Shown here piece by piece: positions 46,560-59,201 of a stretch of 64,000 nucleotides of DNA. Within the stretch, counting starts at the first letter, position 1; every line of letters begins with the position of its first letter. Below the pieces are notes generated by a model. The model saw nothing but the letters and a program-made list of their open reading frames with translations. It had not been told where the DNA came from and made no database searches. Position numbers and translations under genes: made by a program. This DNA is from Sporobolomyces roseus (Eukaryota > Basidiomycota > Microbotryomycetes > Sporidiobolales > Sporidiobolaceae), in contig JADILM010000009.1 in assembly GCA_016617785.1 (NCBI GenBank), positions 1,054,001-1,118,000 of the forward strand, read 5' to 3'.

Positions 46560-47204
46560 GGTAGCGAAGCAGCGTCGTAGAAGATCCGAAGCGAGAGGAG
46601 GAAAGGCCCAAAGAGCGTGAGATTGCGATTTTTCCGCTGTCGAAGCTGACTGAGAAGGGCGATGTAGTTTGAGAAGCGTCGAGCGTTACCGAGTGTCGTA
46701 GAAGCATGGTTTGTAGAAGCTTGAGTCAGAGACTACTCGAGAGAGGGTAGTCAGCGAAATCAGGGAACTTTTTCGAAAGGAACGGTCCAAATCGATAAAC
46801 GTACCTTCTCCATCTATCTTCGGCCCCAATAGCAAGAGTCTGAGCTCTCTGATCTACTCCTTCGTTCTCTACACGCTCGACTGCCTCTCCATGACTCAGT
46901 CTTTCCTGCCCTTTCGATGTTCGCTTTCTCCCAATAACCAGCAAGAGAGACTAGTCAACAGCATGAGCGAGTGGCAAAGTAGCTTGAAAGAATCGTAGAG
47001 TCGTTTTCTGAGTGTAGAGGTACCTTGCGAGAGTGTACATTAGCTCATCAATTCAAAGTCGAGATGGGGAAAGAGAAGAGCGAGGACTCACCTAAGCGTA
47101 CTTGTAGCAGCTTCTGGGTTCATCTTGAGTATGTAGCTGGTGATCAAGAGTAAGAATGAGTAGCCAGAGCGGGTGGTCGAAGTAGGAAAGGTACTCCAAG
47201 ATCG
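46560..47204 (-). repeat. Diverged duplicated segment, copy B
   Basis: This is the inverted counterpart of 13689-14350, lying upstream of orphan 5. On the bottom strand it contains ATGAACCCAGAAGCTGCTAC followed by a GTGAGT donor, an intron matching the one in copy A, and CTCTCGCAAG|GTACCTC. An Arg/Glu-rich open frame follows (RKRTSKGQERLSHGEAVERV onward), ending at a GTACGTTTATCG donor. Copy B keeps the ATG and more open frame than copy A, so it may still encode a short spliced product. I could not assemble a full in-frame protein. Confidence 0.72.
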
Positions 47205-47554
47205 ACTAACTTTGGATCGTCTCTTCACTTGCTACACTTCACTTTCGATCTCGCTTCGGCTACGATGATGCTCTTGATATTGTTGAAATTTCTAGAGGCT
47301 GCTGTAAGCCTACTGGAAATGCTCTGGCTCACCCTGAATCCGTCCCCTCATCTCGCTTCTGATTTCATCGCGGTATATGAGCTAACGCCTCGCCATCTAA
47401 TCCCGACGCTTCTAGCCCACTTCCGAACTCTTGCTATGTTCGTACGGATGTCGGCCTTTCCCCTGAATTCGACGTGCTCCTCTTCTGCCTGGTCTCTTTT
47501 CTCTCTTCCCTTCTCCCGTGTCTTCTTCCTCCCGTTCGTTCCGCAACGGAAGCA
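47205..47554. other. Intergenic, no supported gene
   Basis: This stretch lies between the duplicated segment and the next orphan gene. A Leu-rich frame (47229 onward) has a plausible GTATAT donor but no consistent continuation. Confidence 0.45.
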
Positions 47555-48280
47555 ATGGCTTTCGGCGATATGAGACCTACCTCCAGTCAGTCAGAAGGAC
47601 GGATCGAGGGGAGCTTATCCCGAAGCCTCACAACTAGACCAGGCGGTGGGCAAGACGTACTGACACCAGCATTGTCTTACCAAATAGCACAACAGCTACT
47701 CGGTACGCTAGCTCCTCGCTATCTCGTATGATTCGCTGATATTGCCAGCGATTTCCTGAGCAGGTCGATAACCTCCGTACAGACGAGCAGAAATTCCGTG
47801 ACGGCATTCATCAAGTCGCTCCTCGTCTCATGTACGGTCCCCCCTCTCCAGCAAGCAGCGCCATAGCAAGAATCATAAATTATCACTTAGAGCACGGAAT
47901 GGATCACTTGAGGGTGAGCTTTCTATTGCGCTCTCGATTATTGCGCTCACTAAATGGTATGGCTTTTACTACAGACCGTTTCGTATCGAGATCATCCAAT
48001 GGACCATTGCGATTCGATTTTCTTCGAATTCGTTCCCGACACTTGGCGTTTCTTTAATCCCGTCTTCAAATCAGGGAAACACTCATGGACAGAGGAACTC
48101 GAACTCGTAGCTACAAAGATGTACAAGGTCGCGCCTGGCAACGAGTGGTTGACCGGTAGTCAGATCAAGGAACAACAGTGCAAAGCTGCCGGTTACGAGC
48201 AACGCTCAATCGGTCACCGACTCTTTGCTACGCACGGAATTCATCGTCAGGATTGGATTGAGGGATATGAGCGTACTTGA
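47555..48280 (+). CDS. Orphan protein with a possible helix-turn-helix-like C-terminus
   Basis: This gene is unrecognised. It has three exons: 47555 to 47702 (or 47725), 47783 (or 47764) to 47913, and 47975-48280. The first join is ambiguous: GTACGC/TACAG in phase 1, or a 38-nt intron in phase 0; both keep frame. The N-terminus is Ser/Arg-rich. The C-terminal exon reads TVSYRDHPMDHCDSIFFEFV, then SWTEELELVATKMYK ... GSQIKEQQCKAAGYEQRSIG. The spacing of Trp and helices suggests a small helical binding domain, but I cannot name it. It is close to orphan 5 but does not share the family Trp/exon plan. Confidence 0.58.
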
Positions 48281-48525
48281 GCTTGAGTAGCAGTAACCTT
48301 CCCTTTCTTCTGTCTTTCTTTGTCGATGGTAGTCTGATTTAGCGTTCGCAGCTCGTTTGTCAATGAACGCTATCATCAGTCGCGAATCCGTCGGTTTCGC
48401 AGCTCGGCCTCCCCTCTGTTGTAACTCACGATGCCGCCTCTTCATGCTGGAAGCAGGCTGAACGAGTGGTCCTCGGTATTTCACAGTATTTTCACTAGAA
48501 AAGCTTTTTTCGTTTAGAACTACTT

Positions 48526-50229
48526 TCAAACCCTCGAAGAATGAGGCATAGCCTTCTCCTTGAACTTGCAAGTCGTTCCCCAAGGACAACCTTTGATCGT
48601 GAAAGGGCATCGATGACCTTGAATACAATTCGCATCTCCCTTCTTGCATTTTCCTCGACTAGCATCCATACAAACTGTCGATTTGACCCAGAGTGGGAAC
48701 AAGTCTCGTTCTTTTGCGGTGAAAGGGAAATTGTGAGAGAAGCGACAGGACTGAGCGGTTTGAGGACATCCGGTGGAAGAGCAGTAGTGTCGTTTGCAAG
48801 GTTGAGTGTTTGAGCGGAATGAGAGGAACGGAGTCTGGAAGGCTGGAAGCGAGGAGACGAGCCCTTGAGGAGTCTTCGAGATCGTCTCGACGTTTGCGGG
48901 TGCAGCACGAGATGCCTGTGGCCAGAGAGAAGTGAGCGAAGTGAAGAAAAGGAAAGTGAGGTCTTACCGTTGAACGAGGTACCTTCTTCTCAGCTTGACG
49001 CGAAGGAGGAGTCGAGGTCATGTGAGGGGGAGGGATATCTGCTTGTGGAGGCGAGGGAGGAGTCGAAGGAGGCACGAAAGGGATCATCGCGGTCGAGTAC
49101 TCGGCATCGAGAACCTCTGCGAAATCTTCCTGAGCATAGTCGAGTTCGATAAAAGGCGGAGAAGGTGCGCGAGGAAGAGGAGTCGATGATGAAGGTTGCG
49201 GAGAAGGAGAATGATAGGCGAATTGCTGTGACGAAGGGTTGTCTGCCTCTTCCTGAAGCTTCGATGTTCGTTCAGTAAACGTCTTCCGAGCTGAGAAGAA
49301 AGCGAAGACTCACATCGGAAGGAGCATCCCAAATCAATCCTGAAGCGATTGGCGAATGACGAGAAGTCGAAGCGACAATTGGATCTTCCTCGCTCGCAAA
49401 ACTTTGGTGAACCCAATTTTGAACCTTCCTTTCCTCGATCTCACCAGTTCCTCCCTCTTCCTCGAACTGTCCCATATCCCAAATCCTCGCTGCTACTTCT
49501 GGCGAGAGTAATCCTCCGAACAAGTCTTCGAATTCCCTTGAAGTTTTGAACCATCCTTCGCTCGAAAGGTGACGATACGAAGGAGCGATGGTGACGGTAC
49601 TGAGGAAAGTGATCTTGAGTTTGAGATCGATAGGAAGAGATAGGAGGTAGGGATAGAGGTCGTTATTGTGCAGAGAAGCGAGAAAGACGCAGGAGGTCGA
49701 AGAGAGGGGAAGATACAATTCGAGGAGTTCTACAAGGAGCTGCGATCAGTTCTAGCTTCATACAGAGTAGAAGAGATGACTCACGCTTGATGCGAGAACC
49801 CGAGGGAATCGGTTCGACGACGTAACAATTGTTCTCAGTCGTTGCGAAACCTGACAAGAACGAGTCGACTCTACGTTGAGGGATTGAGAGGGATTCCTTC
49901 CTGTCACTGAGAGGATTCTTACCGGCCAGTCAGGTTTTGTTACGTGAACTGAGGAGCAAAGATCGAACTCACGCGACTAGGTAAACAACGAGAGATGAAG
50001 AAGTTGGAATCCCTGATCTAACGAGACTCGCTTTGACTCGATGGTAGAGGTGTGTAGCTGCTTGTTGACCCCCTTGTTCCCCATCAGCGATCAAAGAAGC
50101 GTTGAACTGTTTGAAGGGAGTGGGGGAAATAAGGTGAGTTGATTAGAGGACGAGCGAGAGAGGAGAGGGATTGGAACTCACCTGATCACCTTCTGCATTG
50201 AGCAGTACTACTGATAGTGAGTCGCTCAT
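48526..50229 (-). CDS. CCCH zinc-finger protein with an N-terminal DUF7923-like domain
   Basis: Six exons start at ATG 50229 (MSDSLSVVLLNAEGDQ) and end at TGA 48528-48526. The N-terminal half (LIADGEQGGQQAATHLY, VYLVAVDSFLSGFATTENN, VFLASLHNNDLYPYLLSL) matches a domain I know from basidiomycete CCCH proteins (DUF7923-like), with an alternating strand/helix pattern. After a Pro-rich linker come three Cys/His motifs: CSSTGCPQTAQSCRFSH, CMDASRGKCKKGDANCIQGH and CPFTIKGCPWGTTC...H. They fit C-x7-9-C-x5-6-C-x3-H RNA-binding fingers. The protein probably binds RNA; the role is unknown. The exon 3 start (A after CAACGTAG) was fixed by frame. Confidence 0.8.
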
Positions 50230-50438
50230 CACTTGCAGAGTGAAGTGGAAGGGGAAGTGAGGGGAAGTGGAGAGAAGGCAAAAGTGGGAAACGAGATGGA
50301 GAAAGGGTTGGTGCTTTCGCTCTTCACTCATTCTGGCGAAATGCGAACGAGAGTAGTCCAGCTTATTCTTACAACAGTTTTACGATCAGAAAGAACAAAC
50401 GAACAAAAGTACTTCGACCATACCCCAACAGAAAGAGA

Positions 50439-53400
50439 TCACTCGAATACCCTCAAATTCCTCAGATTCGCCAAAACCGTGTCGACATCCGTGTTGCAGT
50501 GCACCGCGAGCTCCGTTTGAAGGTCGAGCGATAGGTATTCGAAGCGAGAGAGGAGGTCTCCGTCGAGGATGCCTTTCGTGATCGCTCGAGAGACGGTGTC
50601 GTTCTTGACAATTCTGCGAAACAACGAAAGAGAATGAGCTAAGCTGTGTCCAATGAAGCGAGAGAAGGTGGGGCTTACCGGTAACCACGAGGATTGAGTC
50701 CACCGAAATGAAGAATGTGTCGACTCATCGTCGCTTGCAAAGATTGTAATCGCCTGAAAACGGCATCTCGAACAGGGACGAGGGTGTACAACGATCCATC
50801 AATACCACCTACGCCATGGAAAGTGCTGCGAATCAGCCAGAGCATATCAGATTAACAGAATGTCAGAGCGTACCGTATAGAATACCATTCTGTTTCGGAT
50901 CTTCGTTTGGTGCATGTTTCGCAAAGAGCATAGTAGCGATCGATTCAGATCCTGCGTGGTACTCCGTTCGACACAATAGTCGTTGTCCAGCGTGAGAAGC
51001 GATATCTGTGGGTTACTCCCTTCGAATCAGCTCGAGGGAATTAAAAGCTGAGACGAATCAAAACTCACTCGTAGGATCGTATTCGAACATTCTCAGAACA
51101 CCTTTGTCATCTCCAGTGACGAAAGATACTCTTCCTTCGTTGACGAGGAAGTTGGCGTTCGAGATTCGAGATGGTCGATAATCGCGACCCAAGAACACGA
51201 GTCGATATGGATCCTCCTGTTCTCCGATCGCTATACCCATCAGCTACTATAGGTAAGGATGTAGATAACGAGAGAGACGAACCTGGAAAGCCACGAGAGC
51301 AACACTTTGCATAGCATCACCGATCAACAAGAAGTTTTTGAGAGCAGTCATACTCGTAACGTGAACTCCCAAATCCAAGAATCCAACTGCGATCAATACC
51401 TCGTCTTGTTCGAATGCTCGAGCATAGAGTTTCTGTCCCATCGAGAGGAAGAGGTATCCGTTCAAATCGCACATGTTGCCGACGATCGATTTGCAGTCTT
51501 CGAAGAAACGGATTTTGAGGATATGATCTTGACGAGGAGCCGAGGGATGAGGCAGGATCTTGACGACTTCGAAAATGTAGATCTGTGGAGATGAGAAGTT
51601 GTTAGCGTGGTCACCTTCGATCTGACGCTGACAGAATCGTTCAACTCACTCCTCCTTTCGCAGATAGATCTTCACCTCGATAAACGGTGGTTCCAACGGC
51701 GATAAAGTCTCGCATACCTCCAGCTTTACTTTGTGAGTGTAAGCTGACTGATTTGAGAGTGCAGATGAATTCGTTTTGACGGAATTCGTAACTAGAGGAA
51801 AAGCGAAGAATCGTCAGCATTCATCGAAGAACCATGTCAATAAACGTGCACTCACCCATCGATAGCTTCCCAAGTTCCTGGAACGAGCAGCTCGAGTGTC
51901 GATTGATAGTTCGTAGGTTCGAGTAATCCAGGTGCTGCTCAAATCTTGTCATTAGCGACAAGTCGAATCGAGCGAAACGAAGAGTGAACTCACTATTGTC
52001 CTTGAATGTCGGTACACCTTCATCATCGAAAGCGACGAATCTCGTCTCGTTCAGAGTTCCTCCAACGTACAATCCCGAATCGAGATCGAAAGCCAAATAA
52101 GCGTAAATCCTATCTTTCGGCACGCTCGTCAACGGCATCGCATGATTGACGCTTGCAGTTACCGGAATAGTCGCCAATTGTAGTCCAGCTTCCCTCGTCA
52201 TCATCGCAAAGTCTCCATCGACAGTCGAAGTGAATCCGTAAACTCCTTTCTCATTTCCTTCGAAACATCTAGCGGGTCCTTGTCGTCCTTTCATGATCCA
52301 AAAAGTTTCCTCGCCGGTCAAGAAAGCGCCAGAGTGAGAGTGACCGAGGTTGGAGAAGGCGATGAGTTCCCGTCGAGCGGGAAGAGGGAGGTTGGAACCT
52401 TTTCGTCGGGGGGTCGAGAGGGGGATGTGGTGAACGAGGGACTTGACGAAGCGAAGGGCGAGGCGTGGGGGGAGTTCGTCGGAGGAAGAGGGGGAAGAGA
52501 CGGCAGGAACAGAGGCGGAGAAAGCTTCGTAGAGAACCATTGTTCCGCTTGAGGACCAAATGAGGAGGTGAAGCTTTTCGTCTTGTGTTGAGCCAGAAGG
52601 ACCGAGGTTGAGTAGCTGAATACGGTCAATGGTGAGGTCGTCGGGGTCGATCGAAGACGGAATGGGTAAGGGTGAAGAATCAGGTGAATCGGAAAGAACG
52701 GAGAGAAGGAGATGAGCGGATTGAGTTCGGAAGACTTCGAGCATTGTCGGCAGCAGATGGATCTGCGGGGACACGATGTCGATGAGCGGCGAAAAGAGAG
52801 ACTCGTCAAGAAGAGACTACGTACCGTTAGAGCTCCCTCTTCGTCAATCCTCACCAGCATGTCTCCTCCCTCATCCTCTTTCCTCACACTGCGTTCTCCC
52901 TCCTGGAGCCTCTCTACCTCGTTTTTGACTTCTGCTCTCTCCCTCTCGATTTCCATCCCCACAACTTTCGGTACTTTCTTCTCGCTACTTCCGTACAAAT
53001 CATCGTCCTCCTCGTCTTCCTCCTCTTGCATTCTTGAATCTTGCATCGTAACTTGCTGTGTCGTCGTGCCATTCGAAAGTTTCTCGAGCGCTTGAGATTG
53101 TCGATTTGGTCGAATCAGTTCGCAGCGATTCGAGGTGTCTCGCCAAACTGCTGTTCGTCCTTTACTTCGGGCTTCTTCGATTTCGTTCAGTGTCCGAGAG
53201 GTCGTGTCGAAATGGAAGAGACGAGATTCGATCGATGAGCGAGAACCGACGTGAAGGGCGAGATTCGAAGGAGTCGAAGTCGCTCGTGCAGAAGTGTTCG
53301 CAGGAATCGAAGGTGATAGAGCAAGCGACTGAAGCGGATTGAGGTCTGTCCGTACTTTCATTCCGTATCAGCGCGATTCACGAGACGGTCAACCGGAAGT

Positions 53401-55995
53401 GACGAACCTCGATCATGAACCCTGATCTCTTCTGATCCAACGAGCACAATCACTCTTCCTCCTCCGCCCTGATCTCCCATTCCCGTCGCATACACAGTTC
53501 TGAATCCATCCTCAAGCTTGACTAGTTCGACTTCACCACCTTCAACAGCTTGATAGAACTGTGCATTCCTCCCCTTTCAGCATGGGGGTTTTCGTCGAGA
53601 CTGAAGTGAAAGCTGAACGTACAGCAGTTCCTTCTTCGTTGCTAGCAATCAATACTCTTTCTCCCCCAAGTTGATCGGCTCGAGGTCCTAATGATACTTC
53701 CCATATCCCGTCTGTCGCGATTCGTCCAACTCCTTCTTCGTACTCTGCATTCATCGAGACGGGTAGAGGTAGTGGTCGTCGAGAAGTCGTCGGCAGTGAG
53801 CGCTACATCAGAGGGGAACGGTCAGTCTCAATTCGGATATTGGAGGGATGAGAGTACAACGCACGTGGAAAATGGTCAATCCTGCTTTCTTGCCCGCACC
53901 AGTCGTTCCGATCAGTTCAGCCGGTGACTGTCGAGCGAAGAACATGACCTCATTAGCTCATGTATAGAACAGAACGAATGAAGAAGATCCTCGAACTGAC
54001 CTCGTCGTCAATCAAACCCATTACCAAACTTCTCACACTCCCATAACTCTCCAACTCATCGACTAGTTTCAATCTCAATTTCCCATCTCCCACCTGAGAA
54101 GGCGCAACGAGTGAATTGAGAGTCGCGAGTGCTCCTTGTAGTTGTGTAGGATCGAATTTTGGTAAAGTTGGTTTCGAGATGGTTTTTGTCGAATCTCCAT
54201 AGATATCTGTTCCATCAAGCCGCTTCGTCTATCAGCTTCATCTTTTCGCGACAAAAGAGATGAAGAAAAAGAGTTGAAACGAACCTTCATCGTCCTCATC
54301 CATTTCCTCGTCCTCTACCTGCGCTGCATCCGTCGCAGAAACCTTGACATTGTCTTCCGCTTTGATCGCTAGACCTCCTCCCGCTCCACCACTCATCACC
54401 TCAAACAACCTACTCCCCTCCTGTTCACCTCCAACGAAAACCCTCACTCTCCCATCAACCCCCTCTAATCTCACACTACAACTCGCGCCTCCCTCACACC
54501 TAACCCCTTCAAGTACTTCCATCTTCATCCCACTAATACTTCTCCCAATCCTCTCTATACTCAACCCCAAAACTTTCCCACTCCTACAAAACACCAACGC
54601 TTGATTATCCCAACTTTTCCCTTTACTCGTTTCGTCCGTTGGGGAAGCGAGAAATTGAACGATTGAACCTTCGAGGATTTCATTGACGTAGGTTTTTCTT
54701 AAGGAGGTGGGATCTCGATCTACTCCCAAAGGGAGTGGACGACCAGGTGGGAAATCCTTTTCTAACCAATTATTAGTTGGACTTCCAACTAATTTACCTC
54801 CCTGGATATCCAATAACAATAAACCATTTGCCGAGGTTAACAAGACTGAACCAATTCCGAGAGAAGGAGGTAGTGGTTGAATTGATAAGAGGGAATAAGG
54901 GAGTGGTGCTGAAGTAGAAATTAATACTGCTAATGTAGGAGATTCACCTTCTTTGACGGTGTTTGAGGGTCGAGTAGAAAGGGTTACGAGAGAGACTAGG
55001 TGGTTGTGAGCGAGATGCTCGAGTCGTCCGGACCAGGTGTAATCGGGTGCGTAGAGGAGAGCGAGAGTGGGCTCGGTGAATCCGGGGAGGAAGGTTAGGG
55101 ATACGAGGTTACGGATTGGTGGGGGAGCGTTCGGGAGGAATGCGTTTGCTGTTGTGGAGGATTGGGAGGAGAGAGTTGAGGAACGAGCTGCGAGAGACGA
55201 GGAGGGGATTGAGGAGGACTGAAGAGAGGTGAGAGGGATGAGATGGGATGGTGCGTAGGGGATTCTGAGGGGGAAAGATGAGAGTTAGTCAAGAGAAAGA
55301 AGGGGGAAGGGGAGAGAGAGGGAAGAGTTTACTGAGATCCTCCTTGTTCCCATCCTTGTCGATCCATTCCTAACCCTTCTAGATCTAGTTCTTCTGTGAA
55401 CCAAGGCAAGACTGCGAGTGTGCCATCTCCTCCCGAATTTGTCGGTAGGTGTAAAACGGTCATTCGAGAATTTGGATCGTGAGCTATCAGAGTTGGTCGA
55501 TCTTCCGCCTGTACACACCTCTGCCATTGAGCACGACGCGGATAGGTGCTGAGAAGTGAAAAGGAGTACGTACGACTTGAGGTAACTTCTCGAAAGTGTG
55601 TAGAGAGACGGGAATCAAATCGAATTCTTCGGTAGACCATTCCATCAACGACATTTTAGCTTGTTCGAATGAAACGAGTACACGATCTTGACCATCTTGT
55701 TTCGATTGTAATGTCCTCACCAAGGATAAGGAAGTGATTGAACCGTGTAACTTGTGAGTTCTCAAGTGCGAAATTCGATCCTAACGAACTCGACCAACTC
55801 TCATCAGGTTGAACCGAGTGAATGGAGAGATAGTTGAGGACTTACGGTTACTTGCCATATTGATAGAGTAGTATCCCTTGCAGTGATGAGGTGGGTAGTT
55901 GAAGGAATTGAAGTTTGGAATAGCTTGCAACTCAAGGCATGAGATACACCAGTTGGAGGTAAAGGTGTACGATGATATGCAGTGAGAGGAGCCAT
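50439..55995 (-). CDS. CFT1: Cleavage and polyadenylation factor subunit CFT1/CPSF160
   Basis: This is a large multi-exon gene starting at ATG 55995 (MAPLTAYHRTPLPPTGVSHA) and ending at TGA 50441-50439 (NTDVDTVLANLRNLRVFE). The N-terminal propeller block KLHGSITSLSLVRTLQ ... VLVSFEQAKMSLMEWSTEEF is diagnostic for CPSF160. The C-terminal CPSF_A region has ESIATMLFAKHAPN, SNANFLVNEGRVSF and NDTVSRAITKGILDGDLLSR. An acidic, low-complexity linker lies at about 53.0 kb. The protein scaffolds the polyadenylation-signal recognition module with WDR33/Pfs2 and CPSF30/Yth1 homologs. I followed the frame through the main exons but did not fix every one of the many short introns. Confidence 0.9.
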
Positions 55996-56274
55996 TCTCT
56001 CACTCTCTAGGTTGTTGTGATTGAGAGTTGATCGAGGTTTGTTAGAAAGAGAGGAAATCCTTAAGGCCAAACTCTCCCCTCTCTCCAATACAACTCTTTA
56101 CAACTAGCTGAATAGCTATACAATCAGTACGACTATCATCAACTACAGTCGGTCAATCCAAAAGTCAGCGCGTTCGTCGTTTCTCTTCCCTGTTCCCCTC
56201 CCACGCGTACCTCGTCTCTCCCTCTCCCTCTCTTCCTCTCGACTATCCAAGCCTTGTGATCCTCCGTACAAGTG

Positions 56275-58777
56275 ATGGGTATCTGTACTTCATGCTGCCG
56301 AGGTACGTTGTCTCTTTACCTCTCTCGAAATGAGCCGAGATTCTAAAGTTTCAATCTGACTCGTTCTGGTTAAACTTACACCTCACTTCCAGGCGGTCGT
56401 TCGCATGCTGGATACGAACCATTGTTATTAGAGAATGAACGGGAAGCAGTCGCTGAACTATTACAATACTTGGAGAGTCAGTCCCGCTTTCTTCTCGTCC
56501 TTCTCCTTCTCCTCTCTCCCCCTCATTTCCTGCATCTTCCCCATCACTACTCTTACTCTCACTAGGCTCAAGCTTGCTAGAACGGACCGTACTGATAATT
56601 TGCTGAGTGTGAGTAGATCGAGCCGAAACCAACTTTTTCACCGGAGAACCTTTGAGAGCGTTATCGACTTTATCCTACTCTGAAAATGTCGACCTCCAAA
56701 GATCTGCCGCTCTAGCCTTTGCCGAAATCACTGAAAAGGTAAAAACCAACCATGTTCTTTTCTCATCTGCTCTTGATTCAAAAACGAGACTGATGAAATG
56801 AGCACTGGTTGTTTGAAACAGGACGTACGAGAAGTTTCAAGGGAAACTTTGGAACCCATTTTGTTTTTACTCAATTCTCATGATGTAGAAGTACAAAGAG
56901 CCGCTTCTGCTGCACTCGGAAATTTGGGTGTGAATGGTGAGCTCTCCTTTTCTTTTCTCCATTTTCGAGAGGATTCTCGTTAATGGAAAGGAAAGGGTTG
57001 CCTGCAGCTGAGAACAAATTGACGATTGTTAAATTGGGTGGACTCGAACCTTTGATTCGACAAATGTTGAGTCCCAACGTCGAGGTACAATGTAATGCGG
57101 TTGGATGTATCACGAACCTCGCTACTCACGGTACGGAATCTGTCTCTCTCTTCATCACTCTTTCCAAAATCGGGACTGATGGGAGTGAGAGCATTGCCCG
57201 CAGATGAGAACAAACCTAGGATCGCCAAGAGTGGTGCTTTGGTTCCTCTCACTCGATTGGCGAAATCAAAAGATATGAGAGTTCAACGAAACGCTACTGG
57301 TGCTTTACTCAACATGACTCACTCTGGTACGTTTCTCTCCTCCTCTCACTTCCCTCCTCTACTCAAAGCGCCTGTTTTTAGATGAGAACCGACAACAATT
57401 AGTCAACGCTGGAGCGATCCCAGTTCTCGTCGCACTCCTCGCTTCCCCCGATACAGACGTTCAATACTACTGTACTACTGCACTCTCGAATATCGCAGTC
57501 GACGGAAACAATCGAAAGAAGTTACAAACGAGTGAACCTAAATTAGTGGTCAATTTGATCGGGTTGATGGATAGTCCTAGTTTGAAAGTTCAATGTCAAG
57601 CTGCTTTGGCTCTCCGAAATCTCGCTTCTGACGGTACGTCCTCGTATCTCCTCATTTCCCTCCAATCCGAGGCTGATGATCCAGTATCGAGAGTCTACAG
57701 AAAAATATCAATTAGAAATCGTCAAGAATGGAGGACTCCCCGCTCTCCTTCGACTCCTCCGATCCTCATTCCTTCCCCTCGTCCTCTCGGCAGCCGCTTG
57801 CGTTCGAAATGTCTCGATCCACCCATTGAACGAATCACCAATAATCGAATCTGGTTTCCTCGGACCTTTGATCGATCTCCTCGCTTACGACGAGAATGAA
57901 GAGATTCAATGTCATGCGATCTCAACTTTGAGGAACCTTGCCGCGTCGAGTGAAGGGAACAAGAGGGCGATTGTTGATGCGGGAGCGGCGGAAAGGATTA
58001 GGGATTTGGTTTTGGGTGTACCGGTTTCCGTTCAAAGTGAGATGACCGCTTGTGCTGCTGTATTGGGTCTGTCGGGTACGTCGGGAATCGAGTTCATTCT
58101 CTTTCAAGATCGAACTGACTGAGCTCCACTCTCTTCCCCCGAGTACAGAGGACATCAAGACTGAATTACTCGACATGGGGATCTGCGACGTTCTCATTCC
58201 TCTCACCAACTCGCCTTCTGTCGAAGTCCAAGGAAACTCTGCAGCAGCAATCGGTAACCTCTCCTCAAAAAGTGAGTTCCTCTTCTTTCCTCTCAGCCCA
58301 ATCAACCCAGAGTGCTGAAGAAGAAAGGTGGATATTACAGCGGATGATTACACTGCGTTCTCGAACGTATGGTCGGAACCCGAAGGAGGTTTACATGGAT
58401 ACTTGGTGAGGTTTTTGGAGAGTTCAGATACTACTTTCCAACATATCGCGATTTGGACTATGGTACAACTTCTCGAATCGGGTGGTACGTCGATCTGCTA
58501 TCTTCAATCGACTCTACAATAGCTGATTGTTTGCCATGTTCGACGCACAGATCCAACTCTCGAAAACCACATTCGACAATCGCCTCACCTCTTACCTCTC
58601 GCACACAAACTCGCTTCGACTCCTCTATCTGAGAAATCGGCGAGCTCGATTCATTCTGGAAACGAAGGGAGTGAGAACGGGGATGGAGAAGATGGGATGG
58701 GAGATGGAGGAGAGAGAGAAATTGTTGAATTGGCGAGAACGGTTTTGGAGTTATTGGACGTTGAGCACAAGGAGTAA
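56275..58777 (+). CDS. VAC8: Armadillo-repeat vacuolar protein VAC8
   Basis: The protein starts at ATG 56275 with [11 protein letters not shown]. Gly2 is a myristoylation site and the three nearby Cys are palmitoylation sites, as in Vac8. The first exons are 56275-56302, 56393-56476 and 56617-56738; the third needs the acceptor GAGTAG|ATCGAG to give [17 protein letters not shown]. Repeats follow in canonical order: [81 protein letters not shown] and [16 protein letters not shown]. The tail is acidic and ends [10 protein letters not shown] at TAA 58775-58777. It acts in vacuole inheritance, nucleus-vacuole contacts and Atg13 recruitment by family. Introns fall between repeats. Confidence 0.94.
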
Positions 58778-59201
58778 AAATCCCTTCAAAACCCTTTTCC
58801 CTCTTTCACACCACACCTCATCGACACTGCTTCTTCTCACGTTTAACGCTTTTACTATTGCTTTTTCCCAAACCTTGTCTTGTTTCTTTCCTTCTCCCTC
58901 AAATCGTTGTTTACTTTCCCACCCTCCTTTTCTCTCTCTCTCTAATCAGTTTGCTCTCCCCCCCTTTTCTCTATCCTAGTTCTCTTGCTCTCTCATTCTG
59001 TATAGGTCCCTCTCTCACTCTTGTTCATCGTCTCTCTCTCTCCACATCCCAAATCTCGGTTTTTGCTGCTCCTTTCGTCTTCAGTTTTTTTTGCTCTGTC
59101 TCGTAACTTTGACTCTTTTTTGAAATCACTCAATGCTCAACATTTTACAGCAAAGGCATAGATAAGTATTGCATGACACAACAACAAGAATGAAAGGAAA
59201 A
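58778..59201. other. CT-rich intergenic, convergent 3' ends
   Basis: This top-strand pyrimidine-rich stretch sits between VAC8 and the next gene, with long CT runs at 58.9-59.1 kb. The open frames here are composition artefacts. Confidence 0.65.
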
